The position numbers and the translations under genes were made by a program. Below, one piece after another: positions 51,131 through 61,139 of a stretch of 64,000 bases of DNA. The notes under the pieces were generated by a model. It worked only from the letters and a program-made list of their open reading frames with translations. It was not told the DNA's origin and did no database searches. How positions within the stretch are numbered: position 1 is the stretch's first letter; each line of letters starts with the position of its first letter. Where the stretch lies: contig MKUH01000023.1 of the NCBI GenBank assembly GCA_001897745.1, forward strand, positions 124,001-188,000, given 5' to 3'. This DNA is from Candidatus Accumulibacter sp. 66-26 (GTDB lineage Bacteria; Pseudomonadota; Gammaproteobacteria; Burkholderiales; Rhodocyclaceae).

Positions 51131-52188
51131 AGCCGCACCTGCCGACCCGCCTTCTCCCCCGCCTTTGCGCCCTCGCGCGCGGCCTCCTGCTGGGCGCCGC
51201 CGTCGCCGCGCTCGCCGCCCCGCTGGCGCACGCCGGTCCCGGCCACGATCACGGCGACGCGCCGCCCGCCGCCACCGGCAACGGCCCGAAACGCCAGCCC
51301 GACGGCAGCGTCTTCCTGCCCAAGCCGGCGCAGCGCCAGATCGACGTGCGCACGCAGCCGGTGAGCGCCGGCGAGCTGCCGCGCACGCTCGAACTGGCCG
51401 GCAAGGTACGCATGGACCCCAACGCCGGCGGCCGCGTTCAGGCCATGGTCGCCGGGCGCGTCGCGCCGGGACCGCGCGGCCTGCCGCTGCCGGGGCAGGC
51501 CGTACGCAAGGGCGAGGTGCTCGCCTACGTGACGCCGGAAGTCGGCGGCCACAGCCGCTCGCTCGCCGAAAGCCGCCTGCGCCGCATGCGCGAGCTGGCC
51601 GACACGGTGCCGCGCAAGGCGATCGAGGAAGCCGAGGCCGCCGTTGCCAACGAACAGCTGCGCGCTCCGGTGAGCGGCGTCGTCGCCTCGGCGAACGTGG
51701 TCTCCGGGCAGGTCGTCGAGGCCCGCGACGTTCTCTTCGAAATCGTCAATCCCGAGCGCCTGCTGATCGAGGCGCTGGCCTTCGATCTCGGCGTCGCCGA
51801 CGACATCGCGGCGGCCTTCGTCGCCGTCGGCGGGCAGAAGCAGCCGCTGCGCCTGCTCGGCGTCGCCCGCAGCCTGCGCGAACAGGCCCTGCCGCTGACC
51901 TTCGGCGGCGAAGGCGCGGCGCTCTCCCGACTGGCCGTCGGGCAGGCCGTCCAGGTCTTCGTGCACACGCGCAGCACGGTGCGCGGCATGGCCGTTCCCG
52001 CCGCCGCGCTGATGAAGGACCCGGCGAACCGGACCATCGTCTGGGTGAAGACCGCGCCGGAACGCTTCGAGCCGCGCCCGGTGACGGTCGAGCCGCTCGA
52101 CGGCGTCAGCGTCGCGGTGACGTCGGGCCTGCAGCCCGGCGACCGGGTCGCCGTGCGCGCCGCCGGCCTGATCAACCAGATCCGCTGA
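51127..52188 (+). CDS. czcB: CzcB-like RND periplasmic adaptor
   Basis: A 353-residue membrane-fusion protein. A signal peptide is followed by 'GPGHDHGD', a His-rich metal-binding start. Lipoyl-like halves are seen in 'GRVQAMVAGRVAPGPRGLPLPGQAVRKGEVL' and 'LRAPVSGVVASANVVSGQVV' (quoted in part). The alpha-helical hairpin between them is short, about 60 residues. 'GLQPGDRVAVRAAGLINQIR' is the usual C-terminus. It links the inner-membrane pump and the outer-membrane protein. Confidence 0.88.
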   Translation: MKPHLPTRLLPRLCALARGLLLGAAVAALAAPLAHAGPGHDHGDAPPAATGNGPKRQPDGSVFLPKPAQRQIDVRTQPVSAGELPRTLELAGKVRMDPNAGGRVQAMVAGRVAPGPRGLPLPGQAVRKGEVLAYVTPEVGGHSRSLAESRLRRMRELADTVPRKAIEEAEAAVANEQLRAPVSGVVASANVVSGQVVEARDVLFEIVNPERLLIEALAFDLGVADDIAAAFVAVGGQKQPLRLLGVARSLREQALPLTFGGEGAALSRLAVGQAVQVFVHTRSTVRGMAVPAAALMKDPANRTIVWVKTAPERFEPRPVTVEPLDGVSVAVTSGLQPGDRVAVRAAGLINQIR

Positions 52189-52199
52189 GGGAGACGACG

Positions 52200-52247
52200 A
52201 TGCGACGCGCAACGAACTCCCTCTCCCCGACCGGGCGGGAGGACTGA
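52200..52247 (+). CDS. Possible 15-codon leader ORF before czcA
   Basis: ATG at 52200 preceded by GAGGGAG seven bases upstream opens a short frame, MRRATNSLSPTGRED, whose TGA lies two bases before the czcA start. It could couple czcA translation to ribosomes arriving from czcB, or be chance. It is too short to judge by family. Confidence 0.3.
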   Translation: MRRATNSLSPTGRED

Positions 52248-52249
52248 CC

Positions 52250-55429
<3,180 letters not shown>

Positions 55430-55490
55430 CCCGGCACCGGCAATCTCGATCACCGCCTCACGAACCCATGAACCCAGCCAAGGAGAAACC

Positions 55491-55892
55491 ATGAAAGCCC
55501 TCCCCCTGCTCGCCGCCCTGCTCCTCACCGCCGCCCCGCCGCTCTACGCGGCCGACGCCCACGACCACGCCCATGCGCACGCCCCGCTGCACGGCGGCGT
55601 CGTCAGCGAGGTCAAGGACATCGACTACGAACTCGTCGTCGGCCCGGAAGGGAAAGGCCCCGTCCAGCTCCACCTGCGCGACCACGGCAAGCCGCTCGAC
55701 GTCGCCGGCGGCAGCGCCCGCCTGACCCTCCTGGTCGGCACCAAGAAAAAGGAATTCGACCTGAAAGCCGCCGGCCAGCGCTTCGAGTGCGGCGAATGCG
55801 CGCCGGACAAGACGCCGCCCGGCGCTAAGGCCGTCGCCCGCGTCGCCTTGCCCGGCAAGCCGGCAGTCACGGTGCGTTTCGTTTTGAAGTAG
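55491..55892 (+). CDS. His-rich periplasmic protein of the efflux operon
   Basis: A 133-residue protein with a signal peptide (MKALPLLAALLLTAAPPLYA). 'ADAHDHAHAHAPLHGG' follows, a His-rich putative metal-binding site. The remainder is a small beta-rich domain ('VKDIDYELVVGPEGKGPVQLHLRD', quoted in part) with a Cys pair, 'FECGEC'. It is the last gene of the efflux operon, 61 bases after czcA, and a terminator follows. It probably binds or buffers exported metal in the periplasm. Confidence 0.75.
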   Translation: MKALPLLAALLLTAAPPLYAADAHDHAHAHAPLHGGVVSEVKDIDYELVVGPEGKGPVQLHLRDHGKPLDVAGGSARLTLLVGTKKKEFDLKAAGQRFECGECAPDKTPPGAKAVARVALPGKPAVTVRFVLK

Positions 55893-55923
55893 GCAGCGGG
55901 ACACCTCATCGGATGCGAAACGG

Positions 55924-55951
55924 AAAGGCCGGGGAAACCCGGCCTTTTTCA
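55924..55951 (+). terminator. Intrinsic terminator of the czc-like operon
   Basis: AAAGGCCGGG (55924-55933) pairs with CCCGGCCTTT (55938-55947) around a GAAA tetraloop and runs into TTTTTCATTT. It ends the plus-strand operon and lies just beside the distal end of the cassette array. Confidence 0.9.
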
Positions 55952-55975
55952 TTTGATCGGCATCTGCCCTAGTGG

Positions 55976-56371
55976 CTATTTGGAAGCGCAACTACGGTGC
56001 TTTTGCAAGAATGCAGATACCTGCGCGTCTGTTTCCGGAAAATTCGAGGCGCGTGGATATTTTTCTCGATACTCGGACGCTTGTTGAACTATACAAATCG
56101 TCTCATCATCCAGCCTGTCTGGTGGAATAACACTTAAACCGATCAAATCAAAATCCAAAATCGTTTCGAGAAGAGACACCGCCCTGTCTGTTTTGTTTTC
56201 TCGCAATGCGTTCAGCACTGAAATTCTGATTTTTGCCTCGGAGCTCGTGCGGGAAATGGATTCTGAATGGAATAAAAAATCGTTGAATCCCCACATCATG
56301 GCACCGCCTCCGGCGATGCCTCCGAGAACGAATACCGCCAATGCGATAACGCTTAATCGAAGTTTGGACAT
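55976..56371 (-). CDS. Cassette ORF 5: hypothetical membrane-anchored protein, 131 aa
   Basis: The protein begins MSKLRLSVIALAVFVLGGIAGGGAMMWGF, an N-terminal membrane helix. About 100 soluble residues follow, helical in appearance, with 'EAKIRISVLNALRENKTDRAVSLLETILDFDLIGL' (quoted in part: LNALRENKTDRAVSLLE) and two cysteines. The ATG is only three bases after the cassette boundary at 56375, so there is almost no leader. It is the distal cassette and has lost its attC. Proteins of this build are seen in cassette arrays, but function is unknown. Confidence 0.75.
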   Translation of the reverse strand: MSKLRLSVIALAVFVLGGIAGGGAMMWGFNDFLFHSESISRTSSEAKIRISVLNALRENKTDRAVSLLETILDFDLIGLSVIPPDRLDDETICIVQQASEYREKYPRASNFPETDAQVSAFLQKHRSCASK

Positions 56372-56374
56372 GAT

Positions 56375-56441
56375 GCCTAGCGTTTGAATTCACCGGCCTC
56401 CGCGGATTTTCGCGCAGGTCCGGTGGAATGAGAGGTTAGCC
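56375..56441 (-). other. attC site 1
   Basis: The site is 67 bases long. On the minus strand it runs from GGCTAAC (56441-56435) to GCTAGGC (56381-56375, one base off GTTRRRY). The inner arms CACCGG-A-CCT-G-CGCG and CGCG-G-AGG-CCGGTG pair imperfectly. The TAA stop of cassette ORF 4 is made by the first 7-mer. Confidence 0.88.
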
Positions 56442-56834
56442 CACACTGATTGCAGGAATGATCTTTTCATCGTGAAAGCGGGCAGGAAGTGTGAAACTGT
56501 TGAGGATAAAGTGTTTGGCGATCCTGTGAACTCCATCAAGAACCCACGGCCGGCCTTGAAAACGCAATATATCTATCGGATAGATAAGGTCTACCTGATG
56601 TAGGCGTTGGGTCTGATAGATCGAAGCGTCGGGATTTCGGATGACTTCGATTGGACAGATGTCGAACAGCAAGCCTTGGTTGGGGACCGAAGACCAGAGC
56701 GGTAACTCCAAGAGGTAAGCAAACTCGGCATGGGGAATGTGAAGAATCTCCGCTTCGAGCGCCCATACTTTCCGCACATCCCAGTTGAACGGAAGAATGT
56801 GATCCCTAAGAATTTCCGGAACAATCTTGGGCAC
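56436..56834 (-). CDS. Cassette ORF 4: hypothetical protein with ParB-like DGxHR motif, 132 aa
   Basis: A 132-residue protein with GTG start at 56834, MPKIVPEILRDHILPFNWDVRKVW. The segment 'YPIDILRFQGRPWVLDGVHRIAKHFI' (quoted in part: WVLDGVHRIAKHF) resembles the DGxHR motif of ParB/sulfiredoxin-fold nucleotide-binding domains. The protein is short for ParB and lacks a helix-turn-helix. The stop lies in the attC. It could be an enzyme or nuclease of the ParB-like fold; this is a motif-level inference only. Confidence 0.72.
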   Translation of the reverse strand: MPKIVPEILRDHILPFNWDVRKVWALEAEILHIPHAEFAYLLELPLWSSVPNQGLLFDICPIEVIRNPDASIYQTQRLHQVDLIYPIDILRFQGRPWVLDGVHRIAKHFILNSFTLPARFHDEKIIPAISVG

Positions 56835-56843
56835 GGGTGTGTG

Positions 56844-56910
56844 GGCTAACGTTTGAATTCACCGGCCTGCGCGGCTTTTTGCGCAGGTCCGATGGAATGA
56901 TGGGTTGGGC
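56844..56910 (-). other. attC site 2
   Basis: The site is 67 bases long. On the minus strand it runs from GCCCAAC (56910-56904) to GTTAGCC (56850-56844). Inner arms CGGACCTGCGC and GCGCAGGCCGG pair imperfectly. It is very similar to attC site 1. Confidence 0.9.
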
Positions 56911-56928
56911 AGAAGATAATCCGGCGAG

Positions 56929-57123
56929 TCACATGAAAAATTTTGTGATACTCCGTGAAACGGGAATTGCCACGACAACTGAGATGGATAAATTGATAAC
57001 AAACCACGTATCTCCTTTTTGGAACAGTCTTCCCCAGGACGATTTTTGGCGAGCTTTCTGCACTGTCAAGAGGCTTACATAGATCAACAGGATTACAACA
57101 AATAATGTTATGCCGTCAGCCAT
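56929..57123 (-). CDS. Cassette ORF 3: small two-helix membrane protein, 64 aa
   Basis: From the ATG at 57123: MADGITLFVVILLIYVSLLTVQ, a first helix; a basic loop 'KARQKSSWGRLFQKGD'; and a second helix 'TWFVINLSISVVVAIPVS'. The frame opens earlier with an ATG at 57159, but that lies inside attC 3, across the cassette junction, so the inner start is preferred. Ribosome site is weak. Small membrane proteins are common cassette cargo and some act as toxins; there is no direct evidence here. Confidence 0.6.
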   Translation of the reverse strand: MADGITLFVVILLIYVSLLTVQKARQKSSWGRLFQKGDTWFVINLSISVVVAIPVSRSITKFFM

Positions 57124-57143
57124 GTGTGGTTTCTCAGATAGAA

Positions 57144-57212
57144 GCCCAGCGTTTGACATGAGAGGCTCGACCCGGCTTGCCGGGGCGAGTCCTCTCGATG
57201 GAAGGGTTAGGC
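57144..57212 (-). other. attC site 3
   Basis: The site is 69 bases long. On the minus strand it runs from GCCTAAC (57212-57206) to GCTGGGC (57150-57144, one base off GTTGGGC). The inner palindrome is nearly perfect: GAGAGG-CTCG-CCCGGC against GCCGGG-CGAG-CCTCTC with single unpaired bases. Confidence 0.92.
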
Positions 57213-57222
57213 ATTGCCGCTG

Positions 57223-58134
57223 CTACTTTCCAGTGATCGCTTGACGTAGCGCACCGGTCCAACGGTGGTTGTGAACGAGTCGAGCTTCGTGGAGTGCTCC
57301 ATCGAGAATCTCCTTCTTTGACAGAGCCGAAACATCAGCCCAGTTGTTCCTGAAGACATATGTGGCGTTTCCAAGGGATGGACTTTCAAGCACATAGATG
57401 TTCTTCGACTGGAACCCGAAGACCACATACTCTCGGAAACCGCCGACTCCGACAGCCATAAAGTCCGGCTTGTATTGAGTGACTGATTTGATCCTCGACT
57501 GAACAACAGGCCGAACGCTCTCGTCCACGCGGGCTAGGTACTCGGAAAGCTCATTCTTGGCTCGTTCGAATGGAAACTCTCCTGGCGGAAGGATGCGCCA
57601 GTTCAACCGCTTGACGTTCAGTGATTGCGCCGATTTAAGGTCTACCGACGTGATCTCGAGGCTTCCAAACAACTCGAGAAAGAGGTTGATGACATGAATG
57701 ATCCTGTCGTCGTTGTCGACTGTCCTGCTCAGAGCTCGGGACGCGAGCACCAGCCCAGGCCCACTCTGCATCACAGTGATGTACTCCTCGGGCGGAGGAA
57801 TCAGCTCCTTCTGATACACCTGTTGTGAGCGAATCTGCATGCCGGAATGAGGATTCCCGTGCCAGTCATTCCACGATGCCCAAACCATACGGGACTGCGA
57901 GACCTTCGGCAGGTCCTTTCTGACTATCTCCCGTCCGTTGGCATTGAAAGTGGAGACCGGGCCAACTTGGGATGGGACGATTGACTCGCCTTCGGTTGGG
58001 TTGCAATCGAAACCAAGTTCGCGAAGCCGTTCAGGGTCTTTCGGTAGCGGATGAACGACACGAAAGCCGCCCAAGCGTTGGATGGTCGGCTCGTAGATTG
58101 AGAGTGAGCGAACGGACTTCGGCTGCTTCGGCAT
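57223..58134 (-). CDS. Cassette ORF 2: hypothetical protein, 303 aa
   Basis: A 303-residue soluble protein, MPKQPKSVRSLSIYEPTIQRLGG, with ribosome site GGAGGGAG. The N-terminal half contains 'MVWASWNDWHGNPHSGMQIRSQQVYQ'. The C-terminal part, from about residue 235, reads 'FGFQSKNIYVLESPSLGNATYVFRNNWADVSALSKKEIL' and 'HEARLVHNHRWTGALRQAI' (quoted in part). This NATYVF...W...LSKxEIL...H..RW pattern recurs at the C-terminus of assorted uncharacterised bacterial proteins, some in defence contexts, as far as I recall. No enzymatic motif is clear. The size is large for a cassette gene. Confidence 0.75.
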   Translation of the reverse strand: MPKQPKSVRSLSIYEPTIQRLGGFRVVHPLPKDPERLRELGFDCNPTEGESIVPSQVGPVSTFNANGREIVRKDLPKVSQSRMVWASWNDWHGNPHSGMQIRSQQVYQKELIPPPEEYITVMQSGPGLVLASRALSRTVDNDDRIIHVINLFLELFGSLEITSVDLKSAQSLNVKRLNWRILPPGEFPFERAKNELSEYLARVDESVRPVVQSRIKSVTQYKPDFMAVGVGGFREYVVFGFQSKNIYVLESPSLGNATYVFRNNWADVSALSKKEILDGALHEARLVHNHRWTGALRQAITGK

Positions 58135-58162
58135 AGGACTCCCTCCTGTTGGTTGTTGCGAT

Positions 58163-58249
58163 GCCTAACGTGAAACTAACCGGCGCTGCGCGGCTTTATC
58201 GCGCAGCGTCCAGTGACCGAAGGGAGCGGGGTTGAGTGTAGGGTTAGCG
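58163..58249 (-). other. attC site 4
   Basis: The site is 87 bases long. On the minus strand it runs from CGCTAAC (58249-58243) to GTTAGGC (58169-58163). The inner perfect stem is CGCTGCGCG/CGCGCAGCG. The first 7-mer contains the TAA stop of cassette ORF 1. Confidence 0.9.
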
Positions 58250-58675
58250 AACATTCTTACACGCCTTGATTTTTGCAAGTTCTTTGGTGCGTTTGATGGT
58301 GGCTGCTTCGATGCAAGAGTTGTAAACCATTGGCCTCATTGAGCCATCTTCAGCCTCAGCATTCGCCTCTTGATCGCAGCCAAAACCGACATGCTTTTTC
58401 CAATTGATTTGCGCTTGCGTTAATGCTAAGCGACAACTCTTATCGATTGAAAGCAGCGCCTGACTAAGCATTCGATCCATTTTAATATCTGCGGCAACTG
58501 AATCTCGGGCAGCACAAATATTCATGGCGAGCTGAGTTTTTTGGCAATCGCTGAGAAGCTCGTCTAGCTCAGATACAGGAATAAGAGTTCTACGACTAAG
58601 CTCTGGAACAACATTGTCCGCAAGCACATAACCGCCGGTGACCATGAGTAATGCGAGGGCAATTATTCCGCGCAC
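58244..58675 (-). CDS. Cassette ORF 1: LprI-like (DUF1311) secreted protein, 143 aa
   Basis: A 143-residue protein with GTG start at 58675, 15 bases inside the cassette. The signal peptide is MRGIIALALLMVTGGYVLA. The mature part has 'DCQKTQLAMNICAARDSVAADIKMDRMLSQAL' and 'LTQAQINWKKHVGFGC' (quoted in part), then a third Cys region. The Cys spacing and the 'Q..W...R/K..GC' pattern fit the LprI/DUF1311 lysozyme-inhibitor-like domain. It may protect against lysozyme or another envelope attack; that is inferred from family only. Confidence 0.7.
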   Translation of the reverse strand: MRGIIALALLMVTGGYVLADNVVPELSRRTLIPVSELDELLSDCQKTQLAMNICAARDSVAADIKMDRMLSQALLSIDKSCRLALTQAQINWKKHVGFGCDQEANAEAEDGSMRPMVYNSCIEAATIKRTKELAKIKACKNVR

Positions 58676-58690
58676 GATGTGTTCGCTAAC

Positions 58691-59096
58691 GTGATGTCGA
58701 CGACAAAACGGGAAGTAAACAGATTATTGGACTGACCAATAATCTGGAATCTCCGCCTAAGGAACTGATTTTCAAGAAAGCAGCTCGTCTGCTGGTGCTT
58801 GCCATGTCCAATAACCCATTTCTCTGCCGATGCGATGCCGGACTCACCGCGAATGCGTGGCCGCTTGTGCGCCGGGCACTATAGCACGCGAACTTAAACG
58901 GCATATTCAAAATGGGTCGGACGTTACGCTGGCTGCCGTGGCGAGCGCCATCACGCCGGGATAGCGAAGTCCAAAGCTGAGGCTTTGGGGTCTTCATTGA
59001 GGAGGCTCTGGGCTGGCGCCCCGATCATTGAGCTATTGCGAAGGGAATACGGCGCGGCCCGAACAGGCGCGCTTGGCACCTGGCAAAACCGCGCCC
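58691..59096. other. Non-coding stretch between cassette array and nirH
   Basis: No convincing gene is present. It contains a perfect 11-bp inverted repeat, CAGATTATTGG (58720-58730) with CCAATAATCTG (58736-58746), and a shorter hairpin, CCAAAGC (58971-58977) with GCTTTGG (58982-58988). It is where attI would be expected for a minus-strand array, but no integrase gene or recognisable attI was found. An open frame at 58686-58997 looks like chance. The part beyond about 59040 returns to high GC. Confidence 0.5.
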
Positions 59097-59645
59097 TCAC
59101 CCGCCGATGCGCAGCCCGGTCTTCTTGAGGATCTGTGTCGAGAACAGCACGTCGTGCGCGCGGCAGGCGGGGCCGAGCAGCGCGGCGATTTCGGCGACCT
59201 TGGCCTGTACTTCTTCGCGCGAGGCGCCGTGCACCATGGCGAAGAGGTTGTACGGCCAGTCCGGCAGCTTGCGCGGGCGATGGTAGCAGTGGGTGACGAA
59301 GGCGAGGCCGCCGACGCGCGCGCCGAGTTCGTCGATGCGCTCGTCGGGCACGTCCCACACGCTCATGCCGTTGGCCGTGTAGCCGATGGCGTAGTGGTTG
59401 GGCACGGCGCCGATGCGGCGGATGACGCCGCGTTCGAGCATCGCGGCGAGGCGCGCCATGACGTCTTCGACCGGCGCGCCGAGCTGTTCGGCGAGGGCGT
59501 GGTAGGGGCGCGCGACGAGCGGCAGGCCGCCCTGCGTGGCGAGCACGAGGCGGCGGTCGAGCGGATGGGCGAAGGTGCCGCCCTCGCCGCCCGCTTCGTC
59601 CGAATCGGGCGCGTCGATTGCGGCGGCGTCCGGACGCTCGTTCAT
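59097..59645 (-). CDS. nirH: NirH, siroheme decarboxylase subunit (heme d1 biosynthesis)
   Basis: A 182-residue Lrp/AsnC-like protein starting at the ATG 59645 (MNERPDAAAIDAPDSDE). Its ATG overlaps the nirG stop. Motifs 'NHYAIGYTANGMSVWDVPDE', 'THCYHRPRKLPDWPYNLFAMVHG' (quoted in part) and the end 'FSTQILKKTGLRIGG' are those of NirH. With NirD, NirL and NirG it decarboxylates siroheme to 12,18-didecarboxysiroheme. A longer frame to 59783 is not needed. It is the last nir gene here, next to the cassette array. Confidence 0.92.
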   Translation of the reverse strand: MNERPDAAAIDAPDSDEAGGEGGTFAHPLDRRLVLATQGGLPLVARPYHALAEQLGAPVEDVMARLAAMLERGVIRRIGAVPNHYAIGYTANGMSVWDVPDERIDELGARVGGLAFVTHCYHRPRKLPDWPYNLFAMVHGASREEVQAKVAEIAALLGPACRAHDVLFSTQILKKTGLRIGG

Positions 59646-60115
59646 GTGCGCACCTCGAGCTTCATTTCGACGAAGTATTCCTTGAGCTTGGGGAAGGGAT
59701 AGACCGGCAGGCCGCTCGCCGCTTCGAGGCGCGCGACGGTGTCGGCGATGCCGCCCGGCGTTTCGGTGGCGAGCACGAACCACATGTTGAGTTCGTGCGT
59801 GCGCCGGTAGTTGTGCGCGACTTCCGGGAAGGCGTTGACGACGGCGAGCACGCGCTCCCAGTCGGCCTCGGGAACGCGCATCGCGGCGAGCACGAAGGCG
59901 CCGCCCATGCGTTCGATCTGGAACATCGGGCCGAAGCGCGTCAGTACGCGCGCGTCGAGCAGGCGCCGCAGGCGGGCGAGCAGTTCGTCCTCGCCGATGC
60001 CGAGCACCTCGGCGGCTTCTAGGTAGGGGCGCTCGCAGATCGGGAAATCGCCCTGCAGGCGGTCGATGATCGCGCGGTCGACGGCGTCGAGTTCTATCCG
60101 GGCGGCCTCACGCAT
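59642..60115 (-). CDS. nirG: NirG, siroheme decarboxylase subunit
   Basis: A 157-residue protein of the Lrp/AsnC fold, MREAARIELDAVDRAIIDRLQGDFPICERPY. 'HNYRRTHELNMWFVLATE' and the end 'YPFPKLKEYFVEMKLEVRT' are typical of NirG/NirD-type subunits. It overlaps nirDL by 8 bases and nirH by 4, so the three are translated as a unit. Confidence 0.92.
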   Translation of the reverse strand: MREAARIELDAVDRAIIDRLQGDFPICERPYLEAAEVLGIGEDELLARLRRLLDARVLTRFGPMFQIERMGGAFVLAAMRVPEADWERVLAVVNAFPEVAHNYRRTHELNMWFVLATETPGGIADTVARLEAASGLPVYPFPKLKEYFVEMKLEVRT

Positions 60116-61139
60116 AGCGCGCTCCGGTCTGCTTGAAGCGGGTCAGCGAGAAGAGCACGTCGTGCGCGCAGTCGGTCAGGCCGAGGCGTGCGCGCAGCTC
60201 GGCGATCTTGGCCTCGACCTCGCCGCGCGCCTGGCCGTGGATCATGCAGAACAGGTTGTACGGCCAGTCCGGCGCGACGCGCGGACGCTGGTAGCAGAGC
60301 GTGACGCCGGGTTCGCGCGCGAGGGCTTCGCCGAGTTCGCCGACGCGTTCGTCCGGGATGTCCTGCACGAGCATGGCGTTGGCCGTGTAGCCGAGTTCGC
60401 GGTGGCGGACGACGACGCCGAAGCGCTTGATGACGCCCTCCTCGCACCAGCGCGAAATGCGTTCGAGCACTTCGCTCTCGGCGCAGCCGACGCGACTGGC
60501 GAGCACCTGGAAGGGGCGGATGAAGAGCGGCAGCCCTTCCTGCAGCGCCATCACGAGGCGGCGTTCGAGTTCGTCGAGCGGGCTCGGCGCGGCGAAGGTT
60601 TCGGCGCGCGCCGCCGGGCGGATTTTCTCGCCCTTGCCGTCGAGCGCGAAGCCGAGGTCGATATGGTATTCGCGCACCAGCGGCAGCTTCAGGATCGGGT
60701 AGCCGGCGGCCTGCTCGATGGCGCCGAGCGCGGCCTGCAGACGCCCTTCCGAGCCGGCGGTGACGACGAACCAGAGGTTGTAGCGGTGCTCGCGCTCGTA
60801 GTTGTGATTGACTTCGGGGAAGCGGTTGACCGCCTCGGCGACGACGCCGAGCTTCTCCGGCGGCACGGCCATCGCCGCCAGCGTGCTGGCGCCGATGCGC
60901 TTGGGCGCGAAGACGGCGCCGACGCGCGAGATCTTGCCCTCGCGGCGCAGCTGTTCGAGGCCGCGCAGGACGGCGCTCTCGGCGACGCCGAGGCGGGCCG
61001 CCAGTTCGGCGAAGGGCGCCGGGCAGAGCGGAAAGTCGCGCTGGAAGTCGTTGAGCAGGCGGAAGTCCATGGCCGCGATGCCGGCGCCGGCTCCCTCGCC
61101 GGCCGTACCGGCGCCGACGGACGCGTCGAGCATGTGCAT
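60108..61139 (-). CDS. nirDL: NirDL fusion, siroheme decarboxylase
   Basis: A 343-residue protein that joins NirD and NirL. The ATG at 61139 shares its A with the nirF stop (TGATG). The first half (about residues 20-165) has 'FQRDFPLCPAPFAELAARLG' and 'HNYEREHRYNLWFVVTA' with a conserved His. The second half (about 180-343) has 'VVVRHRELGYTANAMLVQDIPDE' and 'CYQRPRVAPDWPYNLFCMIHG' (quoted in part). The two Lrp/AsnC-like halves should form the pseudo-dimer that carries out siroheme decarboxylation. An Arg-rich extension upstream to 61271 is out of frame with any homologue. Confidence 0.93.
   Translation of the reverse strand: MHMLDASVGAGTAGEGAGAGIAAMDFRLLNDFQRDFPLCPAPFAELAARLGVAESAVLRGLEQLRREGKISRVGAVFAPKRIGASTLAAMAVPPEKLGVVAEAVNRFPEVNHNYEREHRYNLWFVVTAGSEGRLQAALGAIEQAAGYPILKLPLVREYHIDLGFALDGKGEKIRPAARAETFAAPSPLDELERRLVMALQEGLPLFIRPFQVLASRVGCAESEVLERISRWCEEGVIKRFGVVVRHRELGYTANAMLVQDIPDERVGELGEALAREPGVTLCYQRPRVAPDWPYNLFCMIHGQARGEVEAKIAELRARLGLTDCAHDVLFSLTRFKQTGARYA

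Larger units (their letters stand above)
55976..58690 (-). mobile_element. Integron gene-cassette array without visible integrase (CALIN-like)
   Basis: Five minus-strand ORFs are separated by four attC sites at 56375-56441, 56844-56910, 57144-57212 and 58163-58249. Each attC is an imperfect palindrome bounded by RYYYAAC-like and GTTRRRY-like 7-mers. The 7-mer opening each cassette matches, as reverse complement, the 7-mer starting the same cassette's own attC; one pair has a single change. This is the expected signature of cassettes inserted by IntI. The first cassette starts at GTTAGCG (58690-58684). The last cassette has no attC. Base composition is clearly less GC-rich than in flanking genes. 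Confidence 0.9.

Noticed and set aside
56837-57082. Plus-strand open frame across attC 2
   Set aside because: It begins inside the attC and its first part encodes the palindrome; the minus-strand frame has two clear membrane helices and the right cassette position.
58686-58997. 103-codon minus-strand open frame beside the array
   Set aside because: No ribosome site or family-like pattern, and it runs through the inverted repeat and the first cassette boundary.
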